Shown one piece after another: positions 21,076 to 32,214 of a stretch of DNA of 64,000 nt; positions within the stretch are counted from its first letter, which is position 1, and the number at the start of each line of letters is the position of its first letter. This DNA is from Zygnema cylindricum (taxonomy: Eukaryota > Streptophyta > Zygnematophyceae > Zygnematales > Zygnemataceae). A program made the position numbers and the translations under genes. The DNA lies in NCBI GenBank assembly GCA_037447655.1, contig JBBHKE010002191.1:1-64000 (forward strand), written 5' to 3'. The notes beneath the pieces are model-generated. The model had not been told where the DNA came from and ran no database searches. It saw only the letters and a list, made by a program, of their open reading frames with translations.

Positions 21076-24000
21076 CTCTAGGGTACCAATCTTTAATGGA
21101 ACTGGCTTCATATACTGGAAAAGTATGATGATAGGAGCTCTATGCGAAAAAAGGTTTTGGGGGATAGTGAGTGGACGATTGGGGCGTCCATCAAGTCTTG
21201 GAATTCCTCCAGGGTTTGGAGGAAGCAGATTCACCAAGAAAGAGGATTCACCTTCAACGGAGGAAACAAAGGAAAGAGAGATGGTGGACAAAGGAAAGAA
21301 GAAGGAGGCGGACCACACCAATAGCAACTGGTTTAGCATTCATGTCACCTATTCCGAGGAATGAGGAGAATGATACTGAAACCTGGGACTTCAACAATAT
21401 GGCGGCAAAGCACTTCATCCTACGCCATCTCACTCAAGGACTTGCATGTCCTCATTTGCAAGTAGAAAGGGCATCCGATCTTTGGATGGCTCTTATAGAG
21501 ATGTACCGAAGTGGTACGATTCAGCAACAACAGTTGGCTGATCAGAAAGTTAAGGAGTATGTATACAAAGGGGGAAATATGTTCGATTTTTGCAATGAGC
21601 TAGCTACACTCTTCATGGAGCTACACAGTGCGGGAAAAGATTTTAGTGAAAAAGAAAAGGTTAACTGTTTACTGATGAAGTTACCTGATGAGTTCGTGAA
21701 CATAGTTTACCGTGTGCAGGACTTGCCTGACTCAAGGTGGATATGGAACTCAGTGGTAGGGATGATTCTCGTTCAAGAGAATACAATTGAGATCCGAAGG
21801 GGAGGAAAGAGTGGCCAAGCCTTGGCAACAGCGACTGATTGGAGGAACAGGGATTCCCGAAAACCGGTCGGCAACTATGGGGGTAGGGAGCAGAAAAAAC
21901 AGGCCGATGAGTTCGAACCAAGGGCTCCCAAAGGACTATGTCATTTTTGTAAGAAACCGGGGCACTATATGGCAGAGTGCACTAAGCTAACCGAGCTTCG
22001 GTTAAAGGAGGGGCAGACCGGTGGTACCCCGAGAGGAAAGAAAAAGGCCCTTGTCACACAAGTACTTGAGGCTGAATCCGAGGACGAGGACGATGAGCTC
22101 CTTTTGGATGAGGAGTTGGAGGCGAAAAATGAGGTCGAAATTCCACGAAGGCAGAAATGTGCTTACGGTGGATTGAAAGGTGAAGCAGGCTGGATTGTAG
22201 ATTCAGGTGCCTCCATGCACATGTGTAAGGATAGACACCTGTTCACTAAGATAAGAAAGATTCCCACCGTAGAGATAGAGTACGGGGATGGGAGGATAGT
22301 CACCACTACTCTTGTAGGATCGGTAGATCTAAAAGTGTTAGTAGAAGGAAAGACATCCATATTAACATTCTCCGATGTATTGTTTATTCCGGAGCTGAAC
22401 AAAAATCTTATCTCTACATCAGTATTAGATGATAAGGGTTTTTTTACTAGCACTAGGGAAGGAGTCTTTACTGCTAGTTTTGAGGATGATGTCTATTTCA
22501 TTGCTGAGAAAGGTAGCCATGGGATGTTTAGACTGATCTTAAGTAATGAAAAGAAGAAACTTTATTATGCTGGTGTTCATGATATTATGATGTGGCATAA
22601 GAGGCTTGGGCATGTGAATCTAGATAAGTTAAGAGAGATGAAAAAGATGGGAGTGGTGGAAGGGATTCAGTTCAGTGAGAGTGATGATATAAGTGATTGT
22701 AGTGGATGTGCTCAAGGTAAAGCACACAGATTACCCTTTCCTAAATCAGCCACCTATAAGGGAGAAAAAATTCTAGATCTAGTACACACAGATATTTGGG
22801 GACCGGCTAAAGTGCCCTCACCGGGGGGGAAGAGATTTATGATGACTATAACTGATGATTGGTCTCGGTATTCCCGGGTATATTTTTTGAAAAACAAGTC
22901 CGAAGCTGAGGATTGTTTTAGACAATATAAAGCATGGAGCGAAAAACTCCATGAAACTCCAATCAAGAGAGTAAGGAGTGACAATGGTGGAGAGTATACT
23001 TCTAACCAGTTTGAGGATTTTCTGAGGGAAGATGGGGTTCAACACCAAAAGACAGTTCCAGAAAATCCGGAACAGAATGGGGTAGCTGAAAGGTTAAATA
23101 GAACACTAAGTGATAGTGCTAGAAGTATGTTGTCAGATAAAAAGATAGGAAAAAGGTTTTGGGCAGAAGCAATGAACTGTGCTAATTACCTCAAGAATAG
23201 AGTTCTTACTTCAGCTATAAAAGATCAAACACCTTATGAGAGATGGACAGGCCGGAAACCAGACATATCTCACTTAAAGGTTTTCGGCAGTCAAGTGTTC
23301 AGTCTAGATACTGATCGGTCCAATTGGAAGCTAGATCCTAAAGGAAAACCAGGATACTTATTAGGATATGATGAAGATGTTAAAGGATATAGAGTTTATG
23401 ATCTAAAAAGGGAAGATATAATCTTAGTAAAGCATCTAGTAGTTATGGATGAAGGAAAGTCTGTAGATCCCTTCAATTATACGAAGTCAGTAAAAATCAG
23501 ATTTGAGTCAGAAAATTCCGATGACTTTGAGCTTCCTAACTATCCAGGTTTTAGAGAAGATGACATTCTTGCAGGAACAAATCAGACTGAAAAGGACTCG
23601 GCTGTGGAAACTCCAGTGACAACTCTACTCGAAGCGGAAGACGTGGTGGAAATTGATTCGGAATCAAGGGATAGGGGAGAAGCCGAGTTTGTTCGAAAGA
23701 ATCCACGTGAACCATCTATTCCGGCCTCAGATTTTGAGGGGGGGGGGAGAAGTAGCAAAAGACTGCAAGAAAAACAGGTTAATAACAAGGTAACTAAACT
23801 ATCTCATCAAGATGAACCTCAATCTTATAGAGAGGCGATGACTTGTCCAGAAAGAAACCGGTGGAAGACAGCCATCAATGAGGAGATGGCTTCAATCATG
23901 GCAGCCGATACTTGGGAGCTGGTGGACTCTCCACCTAACCGAAAACCAATCGGTTGTAAGTGGGTTTTCAAACTAAAACTGAACCCAGATAACACAATCG

Positions 24001-25403
24001 AGCGCTACAAGGCCAGATTAGTGGCAAAGGGATTTACACAAAAGGAAGGAATTGACTACGAGGAAACCTTTGCCCCGGTGGTCAGATTTCCCTCCGTCCG
24101 CATACTTCTCAGTTTAGCAGCGGCGGAAGACATGGAAGTGCACCAGATGGACATCAAAACAACCTTTTTGCATGGAGAATTGGAAGAGGAGATCTTCATG
24201 CGACAACCCGAAGGGTTTGTGGAAGAAGGAGAGGAGAGTAAGGTATGCCGGCTGATTAAATCTCTTTATGGTTTGAAACAGGCGCCTCGACAGTGGAATA
24301 AGAAGCTTGATGAGTTTCTTACCGGTCTAGGATATATTCGGATCAGCTCAGATCACTCAATCTATGTTTTCGAAGATGAGGAAGGTTTTATATTTATTGC
24401 AATTTATGTTGATGATTTGCTTGTTTTAAGTAAATCAATGGAAAAAATTAATAAACTGAAAACCGATCTTAAGGGGAGATTTGAAATGAAGAATATGGGG
24501 GAAGCAAAATATATTTTTGGGAATTTAAGTAGAGAGAGACCAAAAAAGGAAAATTATAAGATTGACTCAAAAGGAAGCAATAGGGAACATGCTTGAAAAA
24601 TTTCAAATGGATAAAGCTAATAGTTGTACAACTCCAATGGAGTTGAAGAAGGGAAGTGAGGGGAGTGAGGAAGAAGGAGTCATAGTCTTAGACGAGGAAT
24701 TATCTCCTGATGAACAGAAGTTCATGCAAACTATTCCTTACAGGCAAGTAGTGGGAAGTCTAATCTATTTTATGAATTGTACCCGGCCGGATTTAGCTGC
24801 AGTTGTAGGAGTGCTGAGTAGAAGTCTAAATGCTCCCACTAAGAAGGATTGGGAGGCAGCTAAGAGAGTCCTTAGATACTTGGTAGGAACTAGAGATCTA
24901 TGGTTGCATTTAGGTGGGGAGAATACTGACATCACTACTTGGAGGTGATGCCAGTTATGGTGATGCTCCGATGAGGAGATGTACTTCTGGATATGTATTA
25001 TATGTGGGTGATGGGGCTTGCTGTTGGAGTAGCAAACAACAAAAGGTTATTGCTCAGTCCACCATGGAGGCTGAGTATATGGCCTCTTGCTCTGCTGTAA
25101 AAGAATTGATGTGGGTCAAGTCTTTGCTTGGTGAGCTTGGTCACCTTAAGAGTGGTGTGCAGAAAATATTTTGTGATAATCAGGCAACAATCGCTATTTT
25201 CTGCCAATCCTAAACACCATTTTAAAGCCAAACACATGGACATCAGACTCAGCTTTGTTAGAGAGAAAGTAGAAAACAAAATAATCAGTTTAGAGTACAG
25301 ACCAGATAGTGAGATGGTAGCAGATATGATGACCAAACCTGTGCCTTCCCCTAAGCTAATTTTTTGCAGGGAGAAGTGTGGTCTGAAATTAAAGATTGAC
25401 TAG
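21065..25403 (+). pseudogene. Copia A gag-pol polyprotein, frameshifted
   Basis: Gag starts MGPPSRVPIF from the ATG inside the primer site. It has a copia gag N-terminus (FIYWKSMM), then a frame change near 21325..21370. The next frame (to 24596) holds, in order: the rest of gag; a CCHC knuckle (CHFCKKPGHYMAEC, about 21940); protease WIVDSGAS (about 22190); integrase HHCC (WHKRLGHVN with CSGC) and the D,D,E core (HTDIWG, SDNGGEY, PEQNGVAE, about 22785..23080); and reverse transcriptase with YVDDLL near 24406. Further frame changes occur near 24540..24590, at 24941 (one extra G compared with copia B) and near 25195. RNase H (AQSTMEAEYMAS) and the tail (ADMMTK) follow. The catalytic motifs survive, but no single frame spans the polyprotein. 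Ty1/copia family: high confidence. Confidence 0.9.
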
Positions 25404-25416
25404 AAAATAAGGGGAG
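25404..25416 (+). promoter_or_regulatory. Copia A polypurine tract
   Basis: AAAATAAGGGGAG lies directly before the 3' LTR and is the likely primer for plus-strand DNA synthesis. Confidence 0.75.
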
Positions 25417-26466
25417 TGTAGAAACTAATGGTTTTATTAGTATTTTCTAGGTCTGAAAAGAAATATAGAAGTCGAGGCAGTCTATCTCTAACTTCTCTCT
25501 CCAACTCTCAAACTTGTCGCAGTCACTGAGAAATTGGAGAGGAAGCTAGAGCCATGGCTACCTTGGCTATCCTGAGGTTTACGGGAATTTTATGTTAGGG
25601 TTTATTTATTTAATTAAAAGGTATGTGCCGGCGGCAGGATTTGATCCATGTACCTACCGGCCGGCAGATAGGAAATAGCCGGTAGCCTTAGGCGTTAAGT
25701 CTAGCAGTAGTATTACGTACTATATAGTTTGATATTTATTTAAATGGTTATGCGCGCGATAAACCATTTAACTGAAATGAATTACTGGATACATAGATCC
25801 AGTAAAATATAAATGTACGACTTATAGTACGGACACAAATCAGTACCGCGCATTTGTTTCGTAAATGAAACAAATACCGCGCATGTATTTATTACGGCTA
25901 CGATTAAAGCCGACTTTAATCGGCGGCCGAGATTAGCGCCGAGATCGCGGAGGAAGATTTCGGCGGTTTGTAGCCATCGCCACATCGGATGACACGTGGC
26001 GAAATTCCGTTGGATTGTGGAATCTCCGGAGATTATGGCACCGAATCCGGATTTGACATGTGTCGACATTTTGGCCATGTCGTACAATGTCCGTACATAA
26101 AGTACACTGGCAGATGTACTTTTGCGTACGGAACTCAATTCTGATTGGTTCCGTAAATCAGTAGATAGAGTTTGTGAGAGAGATAGGACTTAGAAAAATT
26201 AGAAGATAGGACCCTCTCTCCCAGAGAGCTTCTGTACAAAAGGGTCAACTTTGACCCTCCATAACTTACTGCTCAGGGGAGCAAATTCAGAGATTCTTTT
26301 TGCTATCGACTCAGGGGAGTCTTGCCTTCACAGGGGTGAAGTTGGTCAGGGTTTTTGTCTGCCAGGGTGGCAGTTATTTTTGCTTAAACACAAAGGGGTC
26401 AGGATTATCCTAGAGGCTTCTTGGAAGCTGTCCACTCTGAGGACTTATGGAGGTCTCAGAGTTACA
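25417..26466 (+). repeat. Copia A 3' LTR (1050 bp)
   Basis: Starts TGTAGAAACT after the polypurine tract and ends GAGTTACA before ATACT. It carries the antisense tRNA-like module at 25625..25700 and the hairpin series at about 26215..26460. Confidence 0.93.
25625..25700 (-). other. Antisense tRNA-like module in copia A LTR
   Basis: Read on the minus strand, TTAACGCCTAAGGC (25685..25698) resembles a tRNA A box and D arm, and GGATCAAATCC (25637..25647) a B box and T loop. Other copies are at about 12087..12175 and 12428..12503. It does not form a full tRNA cloverleaf, so this is a tRNA-derived or pol III-like sequence, not a tRNA gene. Confidence 0.45.
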
Positions 26467-26734
26467 ATACTAGTGTTGTGCATCGATTAAAAATTTATCG
26501 CAATAACTCTGGTACCGATAGTTATTGGTTCTCGAACGGTTAGAGGTCCCGATAAATCGGTCAGAGACGAACAAATTCCATATCGACAATAACTTTTAAA
26601 AATATAGTATGCATATTATTATATGCATACTATATTATATTATTTACTTTATACAGCGTGGAATGTCATATAATGTATATATTCAGTAACTATTTAACTA
26701 AAATTTATGACGGACAATGCATAACATAAAGGTC

Positions 26735-27026
26735 ACTAAATTTAGGGAATTGCTAATCGCAGAGACGATTTTTGTTGCGCGCAAGTAGTTGTCAAAATTT
26801 GTACATTTGAAGTAGAGTTTCGTACAAGCTACATACCTTTAAGTTCAGATTTGACGATCAATCCATCGAACAACTTTGATAGGCGAAATATTGTAATGGC
26901 GGTTAAAAAACTGTCGCGCTTGCGAACGTTGACTTTCATAAAAAAAAAACAATTCACACGGCCGGCGCAGTTTACTGTAACAAAATTGAGGCAGCCACAT
27001 ATAAAAAAAATTGTTGCGCGCAGGTA
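26735..27026 (+). repeat. Left arm of large inverted repeat in the hAT-like element
   Basis: Matches the reverse complement of 33536..33822: both share TAGGGAATTGCTAATC, GTTGTTACTTGCGCGCA-like words, TTAAAAAACTGTCGCGCTTG and GAGGCAGCCACATAT. The arm resumes at 33199 after the nested element (GTTACTCACTTCAAGTGAG). Confidence 0.85.
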
Positions 27027-27266
27027 CACCGCGAATCGTAGTGTCAAAGTTTAAATAGCGTTGAAGAAAATTTATTGCACTTGATGCTAATTATAAATTT
27101 GAAATTATTCAAAAAAAATGTGTATTCTAATTTCGGCGTAAATGCTAATTTGGGTATAGCAAAAATGGAAAATTTGACGTACGATTATATACATTAATAT
27201 ATGTATCCGTACAAAATATTAGAAATCGTACGCTATTGCAAATTTAAAATATTTGTACATGCCATA

Positions 27267-28664
27267 TGTTGTTTTTGAAAACTTAGTTTCGTGCGTACGG
27301 AGCGTTTCGTGCGTGCGCGTGTTCGCGTGCGTGCGCATTTACGCGATGTAGTGTGGAGGTTCGAATAGATTTGTGGATTTGGGGGGTAATTGTACGGATG
27401 AATTTAAAGTGACGTAAATGACAAATTAAGTGGCGCGGAATGCGTAATAGAAATGGACGGCGGATCGCGAAGCGATCCGACATTGAAATATTCGAAGTGT
27501 TTGAAAATGTACGTTGGTCGTACGAAATATAATGCGACAGACACATTAATGAAAAGGACGCCGCCGGTACGGCGTATCAATTTTGGACAGTTGTACTTTT
27601 ATTTGGTCAGCGGCATTTATGGCGAAGTACGTAGTAACGGTACGGACTAATTTGGATGGTTTGACGAGGTTTCGACAAGTGGATTTTTCATGACCACGCG
27701 GCGCGACATCAAGGGTGCCGATTAAGAGCGACGGACGGCGGATATAGGCCGCCGAGATTTTTTATGTAGTGGTGACGCGAAATCGCGTCAATCACACGAT
27801 ATTTATTTTTGGACGTCCCGGATTGTTTGACAAGTGATTCGTGGTACACGTGGAAGGCGGATGGCGTCCGCCGATATTTTCAAGGATCTCATTATCTTTA
27901 ATGACGTATTATTAGGTGGACCGTACATATGCGATGTCGGTTCACTACGTGGATTTATCTACGAGTGACTAAGCAAGTTGTCGTTTATGACGCGTATTTT
28001 GCGGACGCGTCGGTGTAAATATTTGGAGCAACAATGTTTTGTCTTTTGCGTATTAATAAATTAGTGTTGAATATGACAGGTTTTATTTACGTGATCATTT
28101 AGGGTTTAGACAGTTTAATTTGTGTGTCTTTATTTGTCGTTTATGCAGACAAGTGTACGCTTACGAGTGCTTGACTTTCAGGTGTACGCTTACGATTAAT
28201 TAATTCTTAGTATGTTATTATGGATATATATAGGAATGAGCTTGGTTAGGAATTAAAATCATCAATGCTGGTTAGTAAAGTGGGGACCGAAGATGTAGAC
28301 TTTTAGGGTTATCGATTAGGTCATGCACTTTGAATGATATAATGATTATTTAATTATACTTTGATTATACTTTTGTTTATATGAAATGCATTTGTCTTTA
28401 TTATTTATTTATGTTATTTTATATATGTTTCATATGCATTGTTTATGCATTTGTCCTAGGGTTTGTTTATGTCGATTATTCCATCAAACCTTAGATGTTG
28501 TCATAGGGTTTATTTATGTTGATTATTCCATGAAACCCTAAATGTTGTTGTATGTCAAATGGAGGATGCATTTCAAATGATTGTTCGTCGACCTATTTTT
28601 GCTTAGCATTTTGCATGATAGTTTGGGGTGGCTTCTGCGGTCTATTTTAGACCAAAGAACAACA
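27267..28664 (+). repeat. 5' LTR of non-autonomous element
   Basis: 1398 bp, TGTTGTT...AACAACA. Short open frames near 27283..27650 recur exactly in the 3' LTR and are not genes. It ends with a hairpin GGTCTA-TTT-TAGACC (28640..28654) shortly before the primer site. Confidence 0.93.
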
Positions 28665-28678
28665 GGTTATGGGCCCAC
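28665..28678 (+). promoter_or_regulatory. Primer-binding site of non-autonomous element (half tRNA-iMet)
   Basis: GGTTATGGGCCCAC follows the LTR directly and is the same site as in copia A (21061) and copia B (41011). The ATG inside it opens a frame of only 11 codons. Confidence 0.88.
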
Positions 28679-29589
28679 ACCCCATCTATCATATGTTAGG
28701 TTAAGTCGATGTAGGTTTTTGTCACACGCATTGTAGCGGGTTAATTTTGTTCTTGCTGGTTGTATTGCAGTAATGGTGTCTTTGTACCCATGAGATCGGC
28801 CTTATCATAGTGTTGGTATGTGCCGAGTTTAATCTTGCATCGCCCCAAGGGTTAACTTAGTGACAGTGCCGAAATGTCTACCCTCAATGAAAATGATTTA
28901 TTTTGAGAATCGATATTTTAGTTTTGGAAAATAAATGTTTATTTTTAATGAAGCATTTCGAAATGTGGAGATTCGACATTTGGGGGAGAGATCCGAAAGG
29001 TGGAGATGTGGCATTTGGTGAAAGATCCGAATTTGTGGATCTATAATTATGGGATGTTATGAGATTTTATTTTTCGGATTGTTGGTAGTTTTCGGAAATG
29101 TAACATTAATGGAGCTTAAAATTGGGATAGAGAATAAAAATTTTATTTACTTTTATTTTTAATGTTTTATTTTGTGGGATTAAGTACGCGGGTTGCGAAA
29201 TTGAGAAATCTTGGAAAGTTTTATTTTTGGAAATTGTTATGGTAGTTAGAGGAAAATGTGGTAATTTTTGTAGGAGTTTTATTTATTATTGGTAGAATTG
29301 ATTTTCGGAAAATAATTTATTATTTATGTATTTTTATGGGAAATTTTCGGATTTAGATATTGTTGAGAAAAGAGAAAAGAAAATGAAAATATATATATTA
29401 TGTATTATGAAATCTCGATGGTATGTGGAGGCAGCGGAAGCGATGGTGGAACAAGTGGGAAAATTTTGTTGGAGAAATATGGCGGATTAAAATGGAGAAG
29501 GCAGTTGAAAGCAGGTGTGACAGCTGGTAACATTGGTGACAGCTGATGACGTGGCGCCATGGATGCACGAGACTAATTTTTCGGGGGAG
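28679..29589 (+). other. Internal region of non-autonomous element
   Basis: No long open frame or retrotransposon domain. AT-rich with TTTCGGA/TTTATTTT words. Purine-rich CGGGGGAG (29582..29589) before the 3' LTR is the likely polypurine tract. Confidence 0.75.
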
Positions 29590-30985
29590 TGTTGTTTTTG
29601 AAAACTTAGTTTCGTGCGTACGGAGCGTTTCGTGCGTGCGCGTGTTCGCGTGCGTGCGCATTTACGCGATGTAGTGTGGAGGTTCGAATAGATTTGTGGA
29701 TTTGGGGGGTAATTGTACGGATGAATTTAAAGTGACGTAAATGACAAATTAAGTGGCGCGGAATGCGTAATAGAAATGGACGGCGGATCGCGAAGCGATC
29801 CGACATTGAAATATTCGAAGTGTTTGAAAATGTACGTTGGTCGTACGAAATATAATGCGACAGACACATTAATGAAAAGGACGCCGCCGGTACGGCGTAT
29901 CAATTTTGGACAGTTGTACTTTTATTTGGTCAGCGGCATTTATGGCGAAGTACGTAGTAACGGTACGGACTAATTTGGATGGTTTGACGAGGTTTCGACA
30001 AGTGGATTTTCATGACCACGCGGCGCGACATCAAGGGTGCCGATTAAGAGCGACGGACGGCGGATATAGGCCGCCGAGATTTTTTATGTAGTGGTGACGC
30101 GAAATCGCGTCAATCACACGATATTTATTTTTGGACGTCCCGGATTGTTTGACAAGTGATTCGTGGTACACGTGGAAGGCGGATGGCGTCCGCCGATATT
30201 TTCAAGGATCTCATTATCTTTAATGACGTATTATTAGGTGGACCGTACATATGCGATGTCGGTTCACTACGTGGATTTATCTACGAGTGACTAAGCAAGT
30301 TGTCGTTTATGACGCGTATTTTGCGGACGCGTCGGTGTAAATATTTGGAGCAACAATGTTTTGTCTTTTGCGTATTAATAAATTAGTGTTGAATATGACA
30401 GGTTTTATTTACGTGATCATTTAGGGTTTAGACAGTTTAATTTGTGTGTCTTTATTTGTCGTTTATGCAGACAAGTGTACGCTTACGAGTGCTTGACTTT
30501 CAGGTGTACGCTTACGATTAATTAATTCTTAGTATGTTATTATGGATATATATAGGAATGAGCTTGGTTAGGAATTAAAATCATCAATGCTGGTTAGTAA
30601 AGTGGGGACCGAAGATGTAGACTTTTAGGGTTATCGATTAGGTCATGCACTTTGAATGATATAATGATTATTTAATTATACTTTGATTATACTTTTGTTT
30701 ATATGAAATGCATTTGTCTTTATTATTTATTTATGTTATTTTATATATGTTTCATATGCATTGTTTATGCATTTGTCCTAGGGTTTGTTTATGTCGATTA
30801 TTCCATCAAACCTTAGATGTTGTCATAGGGTTTATTTATGTTGATTATTCCATGAAACCCTAAATGTTGTTGTATGTCAAATGGAGGATGCATTTCAAAT
30901 GATTGTTCGTCGACCTATTTTTGCTTAGCATTTTGCATGATAGTTTGGGTGGCTTCTGCGGTCTATTTTAGACCAAAGAACAACA
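29590..30985 (+). repeat. 3' LTR of non-autonomous element
   Basis: 1396 bp, nearly identical to 27267..28664, followed by CCATA. Confidence 0.93.
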
Positions 30986-31056
30986 CCATACTAATTTACG
31001 TGTCAGACTAATCCCGTTTTTTTGAGCTCACGTTCTTATGCGTGCGCGTCTGATTT

Positions 31057-31820
31057 TGTTGAAAAGAGGTAATTAATAGTTCACTTCTCTAATTTATTTC
31101 CAATTTAAAGAGAGAGAGAGAGTGAGGATCAAAAGCACGCCATGGGTGTCACGATATTTAGAAAGTGGCATATTAAGAAGTACAGGTTATTTTACCAAAA
31201 TAGTCTCCATATTTGATCATGGGTCTGCGGATCGTTATGTAGTTGTACGTCTTATCCACTAAGGCGTTATCGAAACGATACACGTGACGGGTTTTAAAGA
31301 TATATAAACATTAACATGACAGCTAATTAACACCAGACTAACGAAGAGGAATAATTCATGCATCTACGCGAATCTGAACCGTGTAAAATATGTTTTGATC
31401 CAACGGCCGGCATTATAGCCGCCACGGGAAGTGAGCTTTTAGCGGCATACGGAGATAGCGTCACGCGGTGCCACATTATTTGGTACCGGAGAAGATGGGA
31501 GGAGGAGCCATGGCTCCCGATTTGACACGTGTCACCTTGTAGACCTTGACGTATAATGGTCGTACAATAAGTACATCGCCGATTGTACCTTCTTGTACTA
31601 TATAGTGTTCCTATTGGACTAGGTTTAGAAGTAGGTAGTCGTGAGTAGGCAGACTAAGACTTAGTGATATTTAGGGACCTCTCTCTAAGAGAGTTTGTAA
31701 CTATAAAGGTCATCTTTGATCAGCCATAACTTACTGCTCAGGGGAGCAAATTTAGTGATTCTTTTTGCATTTGACTCAGGGGAGTCTTGTGCTTACATGG
31801 GTGAGGGTGGTCAGAAATAT
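31057..31820 (+). repeat. Truncated LTR of copia B type
   Basis: Starts TGTTGAAAAGAGG and follows the copia B LTR for about 760 bp, including CGGCCGGCATTATAGCCGCC and two AGGG-loop hairpins (around 31735..31785). It stops within GGTCAGAAATAT, where the copia B LTR continues with TTGTGTGCC. It joins directly to sequence from the middle of a CACCG-type element, a deletion junction. No second LTR or internal region is present. Confidence 0.85.
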
Positions 31821-32100
31821 AAAAGTACATAAAAAATAATAATATGTAATTGCGTAAATATTTTCTGGCATACGCGGATGTTAAAAAAACTCGATGGCGT
31901 ACGATTTGAACAATTTCGTACATCTACATGTTTTAGTGTGGACATATTATGAGCCGAAATTTTTTACAAAGCAGTTTACAAATTAGAGTCAATGATAAAT
32001 TAGTATTATTGTGTACCATAAAAAATCCAATTTACCGTAAAGTACGCTAATTGTTTCATTACACTATCTATTTTATTGCGCTAATAGCGATTCACAGTGT
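31821..32100. mobile_element. CACCG-type element, right fragment
   Basis: Matches about 62345..63110 (minus its insertion) and the inverse of 7249..7737. The left half is missing at the junction with the truncated LTR. Ends CGATTCACAGTG at 32100 before TA. Confidence 0.75.
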
Positions 32101-32104
32101 ACTT

Positions 32105-32211
32105 GTGTTTTTGCCCATTTTTAGTACGACGTAATATTTTCTCGTTGGAAGTCCCATTTTTTGTAAAAACGAAGGAAAAAAACCCTTACTTGAACACATG
32201 GGAACACGCCT
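32105..32211. repeat. Extra copy of a PIF/Harbinger-like right end
   Basis: About 107 bp repeat the last ~117 bp of the neighbouring element (33046..33162), both containing TTTTTGCCC and TATTTTCTCGTTGGAAGTCC and ending CATGGGAACACGCC. It ends just before the TTA that starts the full element. Confidence 0.75.
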
Positions 32212-32214
32212 TTA

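Larger units (their letters stand above)
12221..26466 (+). mobile_element. Copia-type LTR retrotransposon A, split by a gypsy insertion
   Basis: The 5' LTR is 12221..12602 plus 20393..21060. The internal region is 21061..25416 and the 3' LTR is 25417..26466. Both LTRs measure 1050 bp once the gypsy element is removed. The target duplication ATACT is at 12216..12220 (also 11888..11892 before the duplicated LTR start) and 26467..26471. By eye the LTRs differ at about 14 sites over the last 668 bp, so the element is older than the gypsy element inside it. The order protease, integrase, reverse transcriptase, RNase H marks it as Ty1/copia. The coding region has several frameshifts. Confidence 0.93.
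27267..30985 (+). mobile_element. Non-autonomous LTR retrotransposon (3.7 kb), no gag-pol
   Basis: LTRs are 27267..28664 (1398 bp) and 29590..30985 (1396 bp), starting TGTTGTTTTTG and ending AAAGAACAACA. The target duplication CCATA is at 27262..27266 and 30986..30990. I see two single-base length differences between the LTRs, so insertion looks recent. The 925-bp internal region has the same half tRNA-iMet primer site as copia A and B and a polypurine tract, but no gag, protease, integrase or reverse transcriptase. This is a LARD/TRIM-like element. Transposition would need proteins from another element, probably copia type given the primer site. Confidence 0.92.

Noticed and set aside
27283-27650. 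Short frames repeated at 29606..29973
   Set aside because: They lie inside the two LTRs of the non-autonomous element and overlap on opposite strands.
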